Shown here in pieces: positions 35,688 through 44,151 of a stretch of DNA of 64,000 nucleotides. The notes beneath the pieces are model-generated. The model saw only the letters and a program-made list of their open reading frames with translations. It was not told the origin of the DNA and searched no databases. This stretch comes from a virus. The translations under genes were made by a program, and so were the position numbers. How positions within the stretch are numbered: position 1 is the stretch's first letter; each line of letters starts with the position of its first letter. The DNA lies in the IMG/VR virus record IMGVR_UViG_3300025592_000008, positions 1-64,000 of that record; one strand, written 5' to 3'.

Positions 35688-36822
35688 AGTCTCGTATTGA
35701 AATTCCCACGGGAAATCTAGGTTTCCCGTCATCAGTTAATTCTTGATAACGTACTGTAAGTTGTTTTCCAATATAGTCATATCCGTGTTTAAACAATTCT
35801 TTTCGTATCTCCTGAGTACCTCTTGGCCTAACCCAGAAAGTATATGCCCCTGTAGTACATTGCCATACTACACAACCTTCTTCAACGCCCTCTCCTTCTT
35901 TAAAACCAACTATTTCAAATTCTTCGTCTTGAAACATTTTAAGTTTCTGAAGATCAGCAGAACGCTGGTTTAGTTTGTAGGCACCTAATGCGTTACGCAG
36001 CATTATGCCCTCGTAACCAGCTTCAATATACTCCTGGTGTTGCTCGTGAACCATTGCCTCATCGGTCACCTGCTCAGTCTCAATTAACTTAATATAACTA
36101 CTTGTATACGACTCAAAAAATTGGTCTAATAAAGCCGTTCTAAACCCAAAATCATACGCCCTATCTTTACTTAAATAGAATATATCAAATACAACTAAAT
36201 ATATTTGGTTAAGAGTTTCATCTGTATTTTTATGTCTGCGAAGCGTTCCTGCTAATTCTTGAAAGGTTAAAGTATCAGAATACATTTCTCCATCAAAATA
36301 TAAATCTTCAGTAGAGAAGTGGTTAGACTGTACATTTTCATATAACAATCGGATAGCACCATCTAAATGGGGTAATGGGGTAAACTCTTTACCTTTCCGT
36401 GTAAACATTGTAATAACATCGTTTTTCATTGTGAAAGTACAGCGAATTCCGTCTATCTTTGGTTGAATATAGCAGGGCCAATTTATGTTATGACCTCGCT
36501 TACTATAAGAGTGAGCTAACATTGGTAAAATTGGGACGGTTAATCCATCCTTATCCGCTTGATAGCCTGCATCACATTTTTTATTGTATTTACTTTCAGC
36601 GTCCTTACAAGCTTGCTCAAATGCAGTAGTCTCATTCTTTTTACCGAGATTTTTACCTTCAAATACTTCTCTCATTTGTGTTTGTTGCTGTCCATCATCG
36701 TAGCCATATTTATACGTTATATAAGCACCGCGATCAGTTGGGCGGATAATTGCTTGCCATATTTTTATCTTACCATTCGAAGCTAATGCATATATGGGTC
36801 CGAATTTAGTTTTTGTTTTCAT
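35680..36822 (-). CDS. ATP-dependent DNA ligase
   Basis: 380 residues. Nucleotidyltransferase motif I IQPKIDGIR with active Lys 122, motif III FDGEMY, IV EGIMLRN and motif V LQKLKM follow in order. The N-terminal ~90 residues (GPIYALASNGKIKIWQAII...YGYDD) resemble a WGR-like or DNA-binding module. The C-terminus is an OB fold. Seals nicks in replication or repair. Confidence 0.9.
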   Translation of the reverse strand: MKTKTKFGPIYALASNGKIKIWQAIIRPTDRGAYITYKYGYDDGQQQTQMREVFEGKNLGKKNETTAFEQACKDAESKYNKKCDAGYQADKDGLTVPILPMLAHSYSKRGHNINWPCYIQPKIDGIRCTFTMKNDVITMFTRKGKEFTPLPHLDGAIRLLYENVQSNHFSTEDLYFDGEMYSDTLTFQELAGTLRRHKNTDETLNQIYLVVFDIFYLSKDRAYDFGFRTALLDQFFESYTSSYIKLIETEQVTDEAMVHEQHQEYIEAGYEGIMLRNALGAYKLNQRSADLQKLKMFQDEEFEIVGFKEGEGVEEGCVVWQCTTGAYTFWVRPRGTQEIRKELFKHGYDYIGKQLTVRYQELTDDGKPRFPVGISIRDYE

Positions 36823-37015
36823 TATTTCTTAATCTCCTTCTAACAGTTCTATGTCTAACGGCCCCTAAAGACCATCCTGTTAGTAACAATAAGCCGATTA
36901 AAACATTTATAGGGCTTATGGGCGATACCTCTATAGATTTATACATAAATAAAATAGCTGTGAATAGTTGTATATAAAACTGTCCTTTGTCTATAGTTCT
37001 TAATTTATGCCTCAT
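36806..37015 (-). CDS. Small two-span membrane protein
   Basis: 69 residues from ATG 37015, which overlaps the upstream TAA; the longer ORF to 37114 would overlap its neighbour by about 110 bases. Two hydrophobic segments and a basic C-terminus (RHRTVRRRLRNN). Unknown. Confidence 0.6.
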   Translation of the reverse strand: MRHKLRTIDKGQFYIQLFTAILFMYKSIEVSPISPINVLIGLLLLTGWSLGAVRHRTVRRRLRNNENKN

Positions 37016-37319
37016 TAAGCTCCCATTTTTTAATGAATCTTTTAGGAATCTTAAGCCCCGTTGGCCAACCTGGAGAGGTTGTAAGTGTGTCATTAATATC
37101 TCCGACCATTTCATAGAAGTTACTATGTGTACCAGACCCTAAACGCCAATAATTGTCAGAATACTTATCTGTTCCCGACAATGAAACCCCAATCTTAGAC
37201 TCTTTATCCACATCTGTAAATCTAAGCGTAGTATGCATAGTTTCAAATGCTTTAGTTAGTGTTATATTTTCAGCAGTCAGACTTACGTCATTTACCTGCA
37301 TTAAAAGATTTACTTTCAT
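37005..37319 (-). CDS. Unknown protein
   Basis: 104 residues; beta-rich first half (VNDVSLTAENITLTKAF), C-terminus KIPKRFIKKWELNE. ATG overlaps the TAA of the histone-like gene. Unknown. Confidence 0.6.
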   Translation of the reverse strand: MKVNLLMQVNDVSLTAENITLTKAFETMHTTLRFTDVDKESKIGVSLSGTDKYSDNYWRLGSGTHSNFYEMVGDINDTLTTSPGWPTGLKIPKRFIKKWELNEA

Positions 37320-37498
37320 TATTTTGATGCCTCTACAGATGCTTTACGATAAGCAGTTACAAGTTTCTTAATCTCGCCAAGTGCTTTACGTGCTCTGCTT
37401 CCAGCTGCTTTGTTTCCGTTCATGCTTTCTTCATGGTTATCTACGAAGTCCATGTATAATGCTGTTATGTGTTCGTATATTTGTTTTGTGTTATTCAT
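37319..37498 (-). CDS. Histone H1-like (Hc1-type) protein
   Basis: 59 residues. GNKAAGSRARKALGEIKKL and the tail YRKASVEASK match the Chlamydia Hc1-like domain found in many bacteria and phages (GNKAAGTRARKALQEIKKL pattern). Helical and basic, so it probably coats DNA. A GGAAATAAC site precedes the ATG. Confidence 0.75.
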   Translation of the reverse strand: MNNTKQIYEHITALYMDFVDNHEESMNGNKAAGSRARKALGEIKKLVTAYRKASVEASK

Positions 37499-37543
37499 GT
37501 TATTTCCTGATTGTTGTGTTTGAATTTTTAATTAGTATTTCTT

Positions 37544-37618
37544 CTATGTCTTGTTCAAGAGGATGTCCTCTTGGTCCGTGTATTTCATTGACCCTAAATA
37601 ATCGTTAAATGTGATCAT
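37544..37618 (-). CDS. Possible 24-residue ORF
   Basis: ITFNDYLGSMKYTDQEDIL-type sequence from ATG 37618 to TAG 37544, preceded by a purine-rich site. Short, uncertain. Confidence 0.3.
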   Translation of the reverse strand: MITFNDYLGSMKYTDQEDILLNKT

Positions 37619-37667
37619 GTTATTTGTTTCCTTATTAGTTACTAAAAGTGGTATGCATACTGGCCTG

Positions 37668-37778
37668 TTACCATGCTGGCTTTTCGTCCATCATTCTTAT
37701 AGGCATACCACCCACTTTTTGGGCAAGTGTGCGCCCAGCCTTTAGCCGAGCAGGATTTACATCAAGTTCGCATTCCAT
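37668..37778 (-). CDS. Small unknown protein
   Basis: 36 residues from ATG 37778 to TAA 37668 (RLKAGRTLAQKVGGMPIRMM). AAGGGGAATG region gives a good ribosome-binding site. Unknown. Confidence 0.4.
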   Translation of the reverse strand: MECELDVNPARLKAGRTLAQKVGGMPIRMMDEKPAW

Positions 37779-37838
37779 TCCCCTTGAAGACCTAAATACC
37801 AGTGGGTTTGTGGTTGCTCGGCTATTTTTTATTTACCC

Positions 37839-37970
37839 TCAGTTAATGGGAGGGGAAATAGCTTCTTTGTTAACTTCCCTATATACCTTACTCTTAGCGG
37901 CAATAGCTTCTTTGTTACCTTCGTAGTATATCTTACTACGGGCAGAAATAGCTTCTTTGTTCATTTTCAT
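37839..37970 (-). CDS. Repeat peptide with NKEAI units, TGA stop
   Basis: 43 residues of three near-repeats of about 14 residues: NKEAISARSKIYYEG, NKEAIAAKSKVYREV, NKEAISPPIN. Such A-N-K-E-x-I repeats often precede HNH or other phage domains; here no domain follows. TGA at 37839 is followed two codons later by TAA. Confidence 0.5.
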   Translation of the reverse strand: MKMNKEAISARSKIYYEGNKEAIAAKSKVYREVNKEAISPPIN

Positions 37971-37989
37971 TGTTGATTTTGGTTTGTTG

Positions 37990-38262
37990 CTACTCGGTTA
38001 AGTTTTGTTTGTCTTCGTTAGTTTCTTTAGAGACATACCCCTCAGGTTCTTCTTTGGGAGGTGTACTGTTCATTTTTATTATCTTTAGTTTTGTGTCTTC
38101 AAGATATTTAATCCACTCTGTTAGAGTGTTTATAATTTTATTCTTGTCAACGTCATGGTCTGAGTCTAGGATTTTATCAACCCATTTTTTAATCATTCCA
38201 GACCAACCAGAAAGCCAAGCCGCAATTTCTGCTCTCTGCGATTCCCAGTTATTATTTGGCAT
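37990..38262 (-). CDS. Unknown protein
   Basis: 90 residues. WLSGWSGMIKKWVDKILDSDHDVDK then an acidic C-terminus; helical. Overlaps the phosphoesterase stop. Unknown. Confidence 0.6.
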   Translation of the reverse strand: MPNNNWESQRAEIAAWLSGWSGMIKKWVDKILDSDHDVDKNKIINTLTEWIKYLEDTKLKIIKMNSTPPKEEPEGYVSKETNEDKQNLTE

Positions 38263-38818
38263 TATCTATTCCTTTGGTTAATCGTTTAATACATCTATCT
38301 GCATATACTACTATTTCACTTGTGTTTATAGGCCTGTAATTCCAAACATCTGTACCTACATTAATTACAAGAAAATCTTCTACCCATTTATGTTTCCATG
38401 CTTCATGGACATGGCCTACTAAATAAACCGTGGTAGTATCTCCTGCGTACGGAAACCGTCTCAACTGTCTAGGCTCTGGTGGGTGATGTTGTAAGCACCA
38501 TCGTTTATTGCCAAACCACATTTCAGCATATCTAATACTGTTTTTTATGTGGTTATTACGGTCATGATTTCCTAGTACATGAATAACTTTGCAATTAATT
38601 CTATCCTCAAAATGTTGGGCAGCTTCTTTCCCACCTTGCCACCCGCCTTTAAAAGCAAAATCACCAACGTGGTATAAAGTGTCGCTAGGTTTTACCCTAG
38701 AATTAATATTATTTATAAGTGTACTATTCATTTTTTCCACATCTTCTTTCCATGGACGCTTTGTATAGTCACATATTTTAGCGTGATTAAAATGAAGGTC
38801 ACTTGTGAAGTAATTCAT
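38252..38818 (-). CDS. Metallophosphoesterase
   Basis: 188 residues with calcineurin-like motifs in order: TSDLHFNH (D-x-H), HVGDFAF (G-D), LGNHDRN (GNHD), LQHHPPEP and VGHVHEAW (GHxH). Short phage versions of this type act on small phosphodiesters or RNA ends; substrate unknown. Confidence 0.9.
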   Translation of the reverse strand: MNYFTSDLHFNHAKICDYTKRPWKEDVEKMNSTLINNINSRVKPSDTLYHVGDFAFKGGWQGGKEAAQHFEDRINCKVIHVLGNHDRNNHIKNSIRYAEMWFGNKRWCLQHHPPEPRQLRRFPYAGDTTTVYLVGHVHEAWKHKWVEDFLVINVGTDVWNYRPINTSEIVVYADRCIKRLTKGIDNAK

Positions 38819-38943
38819 TACTCTTTTTTCCCCATCTCTTTTATGTGCGAGACGACCCCTCTAAACGTACCGACCACTAATACGATAATCAGTAAAAATG
38901 GTAAGGTTACAATTTTCAGAGCCTGTATTAATCTTGCTCCCAT
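38818..38943 (-). CDS. Tiny single-span membrane protein
   Basis: 41 residues with one hydrophobic helix (VTLPFLLIIVLVVGTF) and a charged tail (KEMGKKE). TAA shares a base with the ATG of the phosphoesterase gene. Unknown. Confidence 0.5.
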   Translation of the reverse strand: MGARLIQALKIVTLPFLLIIVLVVGTFRGVVSHIKEMGKKE

Positions 38944-39260
38944 TCTATATCCTCATAATTCTTAGTCTTCCACCCATAATTCAAGTTAAACATATCTACT
39001 TCTCGTTCAAGTAATTCCTTTCTTACATAAGTCCCGTGCCCGAAAAGCTCCGACCTGGCAGCAGCAGTTGTTCTAAGGTACTTTACCATCCACTCTTTGA
39101 ATTTTGCCTCTGTTTCTGGTGTCCAAGAATATAAGTGATACCAATTATCTGTTTTAAAGTCTATTGTATTGGGGTCTGCCCCCACAACTTTACACATTCT
39201 AACCAGTATCTTTTCTAGATGTGGGCCAAAATCATGTATACTTTGTTTTTTACTTATCAT
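38928..39260 (-). CDS. Unknown protein
   Basis: 110 residues. KNYEDIEWEQD end; HLYSWTPETEAKFKEWMVKYL in the middle is a Trp-rich helix. Recurrent small phage family by appearance, unnamed. TAA. Confidence 0.6.
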   Translation of the reverse strand: MISKKQSIHDFGPHLEKILVRMCKVVGADPNTIDFKTDNWYHLYSWTPETEAKFKEWMVKYLRTTAAARSELFGHGTYVRKELLEREVDMFNLNYGWKTKNYEDIEWEQD

Positions 39261-39261
39261 T

Positions 39262-39417
39262 TTATAACCTCCCTATCCAGGATGACAATGCCTTTATCAC
39301 TTCTATTATACTGTCTATTATGTCAGGGTCGCCTACCCACATAATAAGCCATATATAAAACCAGCCTCCTCCGGGCACCGTAAACCTTAAGTTATCTTTT
39401 TTGTCTGTTGTTACCAT
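39262..39417 (-). CDS. Tiny unknown protein
   Basis: 51 residues, all Trp as TGG (five of them). PGGGWFYIWLIMWVGDPDII. Possibly membrane-associated. ATG overlaps the TAA of the upstream gene. Confidence 0.5.
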   Translation of the reverse strand: MVTTDKKDNLRFTVPGGGWFYIWLIMWVGDPDIIDSIIEVIKALSSWIGRL

Positions 39418-39701
39418 GTTTTCCTCCCATCCAGGCTAATTTCATATTCTTGGAGCCGACCACAACTACAATAAATAGGAGTTATGGACTCTGCACTCTT
39501 GTAAGTTTGCAAGTATCGTTCACAGTGATCTTCAACTAATTCCAAGTCTTCTGGTATATTTTTATTTAAGATATGTCGCCCAACTTCTTCGTCACAACAC
39601 TTCATCCTAAAAACCTCAATAGATTTATTACTACTGGCGTTCTTCTCCATAAAGTATTCTCTGGTCATTGGTACTTCCTGCAATTGTTTTTCTCTACCCA
39701 T
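39411..39701 (-). CDS. Unknown protein with Cys pairs
   Basis: 96 residues. CCDEE at about 34 and YCSCGRL near the C-terminus suggest a metal site. Acidic. Overlaps the 39694 gene. Confidence 0.55.
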   Translation of the reverse strand: MGREKQLQEVPMTREYFMEKNASSNKSIEVFRMKCCDEEVGRHILNKNIPEDLELVEDHCERYLQTYKSAESITPIYCSCGRLQEYEISLDGRKTW

Positions 39702-40041
39702 TGTTTACTTCCTCCAACCATTTATCTAGATCTATTGTTTTTATAGTTACCCAGTCTCTCGGCCCATCTTCAGTAAACCCCTCCGATTCCTGCATCGTTA
39801 CTAGCCCTGTTACTGACAAGTCATAGTGATATTCAGTATCCCCATGTGCCTCGCGACCGTAAGTAAACGTGGCTCCTATATTAGCTTTTATAAAGCGGTC
39901 TTGATTACTGCCCGGACCCTCATAGTCCACCATTTCTTGAAAATAACTTTTAGCCCCAGCTTCGTACCCATCATGGTGTATGTAGTATGTCTGAGGTCTT
40001 AACTCTTCATTGTGTATTGTGTATGTTGCTCTAGTTGACAT
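39694..40041 (-). CDS. Phage STRATY-type protein of unknown function
   Basis: 115 residues beginning MSTRATYTI. Proteins starting this way, with a YYIHHDGYEAG block, are common in phage genomes and have no assigned function. TAG overlaps the next start. Confidence 0.65.
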   Translation of the reverse strand: MSTRATYTIHNEELRPQTYYIHHDGYEAGAKSYFQEMVDYEGPGSNQDRFIKANIGATFTYGREAHGDTEYHYDLSVTGLVTMQESEGFTEDGPRDWVTIKTIDLDKWLEEVNNG

Positions 40042-40058
40042 TATATGCTCCTCATTAT

Positions 40059-40457
40059 TTATCCCTTCTCATCGTTAAAAAGTTCAATCATTTCATATAG
40101 CTCCTCGGCGTTGCGTGGTGCGTATTCTTTGCCATCACTAAATGCCGCAAGAGGCTCTCTTGTGCCTTGCGTAAAGATGGCTTCGTTTTTTTGTTCTTTA
40201 GCATCTCTTATAAACCAATCATGCTCCAAATCTTTATCTATCCCGTTACAGTCGTACAACCACCACCAGGCCCAGTCTTCAAAATCTTCGTCTGTAGCAC
40301 TTACGAGCGCAAGCCTAAAAGCTTCCATTACGTCGTTAGATATTTGTGGAACAAACCTGCCGTCTAGAACAGGTTCCATTGCATTAGCGAAATCGTGCTC
40401 TAAAGCATATTGCTTTCTAAGACACTTTACTATTTTTATAAACGTTTGTTTATTCAT
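40059..40457 (-). CDS. Unknown acidic protein
   Basis: 132 residues, Trp-rich centre (DWAWWWLYDCNGID) and acidic flanks. No motif recognised. Good GGAGAAATAAA site upstream. Confidence 0.6.
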   Translation of the reverse strand: MNKQTFIKIVKCLRKQYALEHDFANAMEPVLDGRFVPQISNDVMEAFRLALVSATDEDFEDWAWWWLYDCNGIDKDLEHDWFIRDAKEQKNEAIFTQGTREPLAAFSDGKEYAPRNAEELYEMIELFNDEKG

Positions 40458-40458
40458 T

Positions 40459-40671
40459 TTATTTCTCCTTTGTATTGCAAGTTATTTCAAATGGCGGTTT
40501 TAAACTTTCATCTACTGGAACAATCCAAGCAGGTTGCACATATTTATTTCTGCACGTTTCATGTGCAGTAAGCCATTGTTTGTGCATGGTGTCGCAACCT
40601 CGTCCCCACCCTTTTTGTTCTGTAAACTCAAACTTAGCCCCACATGCGCAAGTATCTTTTACTGTACTCAT
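40459..40671 (-). CDS. Small Cys-containing protein
   Basis: 70 residues with CACGAKFEFTEQKGWGRGC, a CxC plus distal Cys and His that may bind zinc. Unknown. Confidence 0.6.
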   Translation of the reverse strand: MSTVKDTCACGAKFEFTEQKGWGRGCDTMHKQWLTAHETCRNKYVQPAWIVPVDESLKPPFEITCNTKEK

Positions 40672-40682
40672 TTTATTTCTCC

Positions 40683-41153
40683 CTATGAAAATTCTTTCCC
40701 AATTGACCTAGTAAAGTGTATAGGACAGTCTGAAATAAGATTTTTAAACTCTTCTTTTGTGAAGTCATCTCCATATTCATTATATGTTTTTTCGTTTAAT
40801 ACACTATCTAAAGTTTCAGGATCTATAGCCCAATTAAAAGAAGACACTGTTCTAACGCCGTTATGCTTGCTTGTATTTGATTTATTAAACCCAAGCTCTC
40901 GTCCAGCAGAACTATCGTCTAAAGTCTCTACATGCTTAGATGCACCACACTTAGGACACTCATCATACCACTCTCCGTCATAATGTACTTTGGCTTCTCC
41001 GCCGACCTTTAACGTCGTTTTGCAGTCCCAGCAATAGTATCCTGCTGCGCTACGTTTACCGATGTGTGATTCATACTTATCTGTAAAATAATTTAAATCA
41101 CAGTCTTCATTATATCTTTCTTTTAAGGGTTCTCTGTAATAATTTGTTCCCAT
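40683..41153 (-). CDS. Zinc-ribbon phage protein
   Basis: 156 residues starting MGTNYY, with HIGKRSAAGYYCWDCKT (CxxC) and CPKCGA (CxxC). The MGTNYY...HIGK pattern is a common phage and bacterial family of unknown role. A 25-codon ORF (41200 to 41123) overlaps its start and is probably not separate. Confidence 0.7.
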   Translation of the reverse strand: MGTNYYREPLKERYNEDCDLNYFTDKYESHIGKRSAAGYYCWDCKTTLKVGGEAKVHYDGEWYDECPKCGASKHVETLDDSSAGRELGFNKSNTSKHNGVRTVSSFNWAIDPETLDSVLNEKTYNEYGDDFTKEEFKNLISDCPIHFTRSIGKEFS

Positions 41154-41201
41154 CTTATTTCTCCATCATTTACAATATACTTATTAACAGCTTTATCCAT
41201 T

Positions 41202-41612
41202 TTATTCTCCTAGTAAATAACTTTTAAATTTTCTTAGTAACTTCTTTCCTTGAGAGGTTTTTACCGCGCCGCTCTTTTTTAGCAAGCCCACAGCATCAAT
41301 AAGCAGCAACTCTAATTTTACCGGAATATTTGAATCCTCAATAAGTCTTTGGTTAAATAGGTTTATGAAAGGTGTTATTGTTTCTTCATCTATTTTTCCA
41401 GAGCACTTAAGCAAGCCATCATTATCATCAATAAATAAATTTATTATTTCACCATTAGACGCTGTAAGCTGTATACTTGTACTTTGAACATCTGGGTATA
41501 AAAATGAACTGTTGGCTGTTCCTGCTGAACATGTGTATACACTTGGAATCGTGCTATGTGAGTAGTTGAGAGTATTTATTGTGCTATCTGTCGATGGACT
41601 TTCTTTTTTCAT
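41202..41612 (-). CDS. Unknown protein
   Basis: 136 residues; Ser/Thr-rich first third, beta-rich middle (NGEIINLFIDDNDGLLKCSG), basic end. ATG overlaps the previous gene by 29 bases. Unknown. Confidence 0.6.
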   Translation of the reverse strand: MKKESPSTDSTINTLNYSHSTIPSVYTCSAGTANSSFLYPDVQSTSIQLTASNGEIINLFIDDNDGLLKCSGKIDEETITPFINLFNQRLIEDSNIPVKLELLLIDAVGLLKKSGAVKTSQGKKLLRKFKSYLLGE

Positions 41613-41898
41613 CTTTATTAAATTGGTTTATTAGTTCTTGAGGCCACAATTTTTTTGAGACCTCCATTAATTTTATGTTTTCTACGGACCCATCAGCAAA
41701 AGTAAAATAAGCTGTAGCTAGTTCATAAGGCTTCTCTATATTTCCTCCGGAAACTTCTATCTTTACTGGAAATGGTTTATCTGGGAACATGTCTTCTAAC
41801 ATCATAGACTTACCCAGATTTTCTAACTCATCAAACTGTAAGTTACGAAGTTCTTTTACCATTTCCAATACTTCATACTTCGTTCTTGGCTCTTTCAT
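41584..41898 (-). CDS. Unknown protein
   Basis: 104 residues: helical N-terminus (ELRNLQFDELENLGK), then KIEVSGGNIEKPYELATAYFTFADGS beta part. TAG. Unknown. Confidence 0.6.
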   Translation of the reverse strand: MKEPRTKYEVLEMVKELRNLQFDELENLGKSMMLEDMFPDKPFPVKIEVSGGNIEKPYELATAYFTFADGSVENIKLMEVSKKLWPQELINQFNKDEKRKSIDR

Positions 41899-41911
41899 AA
41901 TTTTCCTTAAT

Positions 41912-42559
41912 TTAAATATTTACGTCAAGGACAGTAGGTTCATTTTCGAACTTATACTTTTCGTTTAATACTGATACATTTGCACAAAGCGTTGTACTTC
42001 CGTTGTCCCATTGAAGTTTTTCTTCTAAGCCCCCTGATCCATGTATGTGGCCGAATACATTAATCTTCGGTTTGGTTCGTTTTAAGTACTCAAAATGATA
42101 CTTACATCCTAATGGCCTACCGTGATACCCAGATGTATCCAATACATCTCTAGGTGGTCCATGGGATACGAGTACGTCCGTACTAGGTGCATTTTCCCAA
42201 AATACTTTTGATTGTCTATCTGTAAGATTGTACGCCCAGTGATTAAATTCTGGTGTAAACGCTGCTCCGAAAAATCTGGCCCCATCTATTGTGTATTCTT
42301 TGTTATGCAAACAAACTGAACTAGTTTCTTTTTCAATCGTCTCAATATTGTATGGAAAATCTTCTAAGGACAACTCATGGTTCCCTGGGATCCATAGTTT
42401 ATGTGTATGTGGCTGTCTGTTTAACCAGTCCATAAAATCTACTATCTCTCCGGGCTTGCCTTGATAAGAAAAGTCACCTGCATGTATAAGGACATCTCCG
42501 TTTGGGACAATAAAATCATTGTAGTTATTATGGTTATCAGATATACATACTAGCTTCAT
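41912..42559 (-). CDS. Metallophosphoesterase, MPPED/YfcE-like
   Basis: 215 residues with ISDNHNN (D-x-H), IHAGDFS, IPGNHELS (GNHE), VSHGPPRD and FGHIHGS. The HGPP motif and length match MPPED-type 3',5'-cyclic-nucleotide-active phosphoesterases. Second such enzyme in the window; it may clear cyclic nucleotide signals, inferred only. Confidence 0.9.
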   Translation of the reverse strand: MKLVCISDNHNNYNDFIVPNGDVLIHAGDFSYQGKPGEIVDFMDWLNRQPHTHKLWIPGNHELSLEDFPYNIETIEKETSSVCLHNKEYTIDGARFFGAAFTPEFNHWAYNLTDRQSKVFWENAPSTDVLVSHGPPRDVLDTSGYHGRPLGCKYHFEYLKRTKPKINVFGHIHGSGGLEEKLQWDNGSTTLCANVSVLNEKYKFENEPTVLDVNI

Positions 42560-42560
42560 C

Positions 42561-42902
42561 TTACCACCATCCTAGAACATCGGCATCGTCCCAAGCCGTA
42601 GCTCTGAACCACTTAGCAAGATTTTTTGCATCTTCCCACGTCACTTCCCATTCGTATAGATCTGGGTTATGTGTCTCTTCTGTATTATCTTCTATATACT
42701 TAGTCAGTTTAAAGGACATAGTTCTTACTGTTTTATTCGATATTTTTTCTTGATACAAACTTTCGCCTGTAACTTTCTCTATAAAATCAGAGTAAACCTT
42801 TCCACGAAACGATCCTTGGCCATTAGCAGACATCATTCCACCACAAAGCTCTATCTTTCCATAATCCAGTTCTTCTTTACTTGAGTACGTGTCTAATCCC
42901 AT
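42561..42902 (-). CDS. Unknown protein
   Basis: 113 residues starting MGLDTYS and containing CGGMMSANGQGSFRGKVY. Proteins with this MGLD start and the GSFRGKVY block are recurrent in phages, function unknown. C-terminus Trp-rich. Confidence 0.65.
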   Translation of the reverse strand: MGLDTYSSKEELDYGKIELCGGMMSANGQGSFRGKVYSDFIEKVTGESLYQEKISNKTVRTMSFKLTKYIEDNTEETHNPDLYEWEVTWEDAKNLAKWFRATAWDDADVLGWW

Positions 42903-42949
42903 TTTAAGTATCCTTGTCTTTATGTAAGTTCATATTTATTTTTCCTATG

Positions 42950-43750
42950 TTATTTATATTTATCGTAGTATTCCCAAACTTCCTTCAACTGGCTTTCGTC
43001 CTTAATCCAGTGTTTCCACCAGTCCCCGTTTATATCTTCAAGTTTTTCATCTCTATCTTTGTATCGTTTCGACACAACATCAATGTAAAATGTTTTAGGT
43101 GTAAAAGGAAATCCTTTTATGTACTGCCTGCTTGTAAGCATGCTGCTGTCAGGCATCTCAATACTGTTGCCTGTAAAAGTCGATCCATCCTCTTCTCTAA
43201 ACACTATTGCGTATAGATAGTATGCCGTACCATCTTTACTGTTTTTAAATACTGCAGACTCACGTTTGTTTTGGTATCCATATCCATTTTCTTCTGCAAA
43301 CTCCTTACTGTATTTGTCTACATCAGAAACCCACTCGTTGTCTTCGCCCGTAAGGGGGCCTAATGGCTCATGCTTTGACAGTTTTGTAAATAAACTTGTT
43401 ACGACTCCGGCACTCATACCGGAGTGACCTTGGCCTGCAAAAACAGATATTAATTCTAATACTGCTTCTCCGATCATGCCGTTATACAGCGTGTCTTCGC
43501 CTTTTTTTAACCACTCGCCCATTTCTAACTCTCGTTTAGCATGGTGGTGTGTGTGGCCATCATAGCTTCTCGGTAAGTATTCTTTTACTGCTTTTACAAC
43601 AAAGTCGTCTGGTATTACGTCCGCTGCTTGGCATGTAGATAAGTACAGGTCAAGCTCCATTTTCTTTTTATCCTCTAAACTCATCACATCGTTTATATCA
43701 TCTTTACAGGATTCTTCTGGTTGACAGCATGTTTGTTTTTCATCGCTCAT
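42950..43750 (-). CDS. Unknown conserved phage protein
   Basis: 266 residues. The block VFAGQGHSGMSA, then PLGPLTGEDNEW and YQNKRESAVFK, is one I recognise from many phage proteins without known function. N-terminal Cys-rich stretch (CCQPEESC). Overlaps the next gene by one base. Confidence 0.75.
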   Translation of the reverse strand: MSDEKQTCCQPEESCKDDINDVMSLEDKKKMELDLYLSTCQAADVIPDDFVVKAVKEYLPRSYDGHTHHHAKRELEMGEWLKKGEDTLYNGMIGEAVLELISVFAGQGHSGMSAGVVTSLFTKLSKHEPLGPLTGEDNEWVSDVDKYSKEFAEENGYGYQNKRESAVFKNSKDGTAYYLYAIVFREEDGSTFTGNSIEMPDSSMLTSRQYIKGFPFTPKTFYIDVVSKRYKDRDEKLEDINGDWWKHWIKDESQLKEVWEYYDKYK

Positions 43751-44151
43751 TACAATACTCTCCCATTTTCTTGCTTAATTATCTTAGCGGTTTTATTCAT
43801 CCATTTTCTAAGACCTGCAAAGCTTTCTTCTGTAGCGGACCAATTTCCTTCTAATTTTATACTGCCAGTAGTAAGTATTTCTGCCGATTTACGTATTCTC
43901 CACCAAATGCGCCTAAAGAAGTTAAGAAAATCTCTAGCCTTTTCTTGAATTCTACTTTCAGTAGTATATCCATTTTTATTAGCTTCCCAACAAGTATGAT
44001 GTATAACAAAATTAAAATCTATTTCTTGTATATTATGTTCATCACCAGGTCCCCAATTAAAATGGGACACTTTAATCATATGGTCTCGATCGTGACAAGC
44101 ACAATCAAAATGACCTATTTTATTTTCTTTGCTTTCCATATTTAATCCCAT
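43750..44151 (-). CDS. Unknown protein
   Basis: 133 residues. Begins with CACHDRDHMIKVSHF, a possible Cys/His metal site; ends with a helical basic part. Unknown. Confidence 0.6.
   Translation of the reverse strand: MGLNMESKENKIGHFDCACHDRDHMIKVSHFNWGPGDEHNIQEIDFNFVIHHTCWEANKNGYTTESRIQEKARDFLNFFRRIWWRIRKSAEILTTGSIKLEGNWSATEESFAGLRKWMNKTAKIIKQENGRVL

Noticed and set aside
36806-37114. Longer N-terminus for the membrane protein at 36806
   Set aside because: It would overlap the upstream gene by about 110 bases. The ATG at 37015 next to the upstream stop fits better.
40045-40503. Plus-strand ORFs opposite minus-strand genes (this and many similar)
   Set aside because: They mirror well-supported minus genes, have no ribosome-binding site and odd composition.
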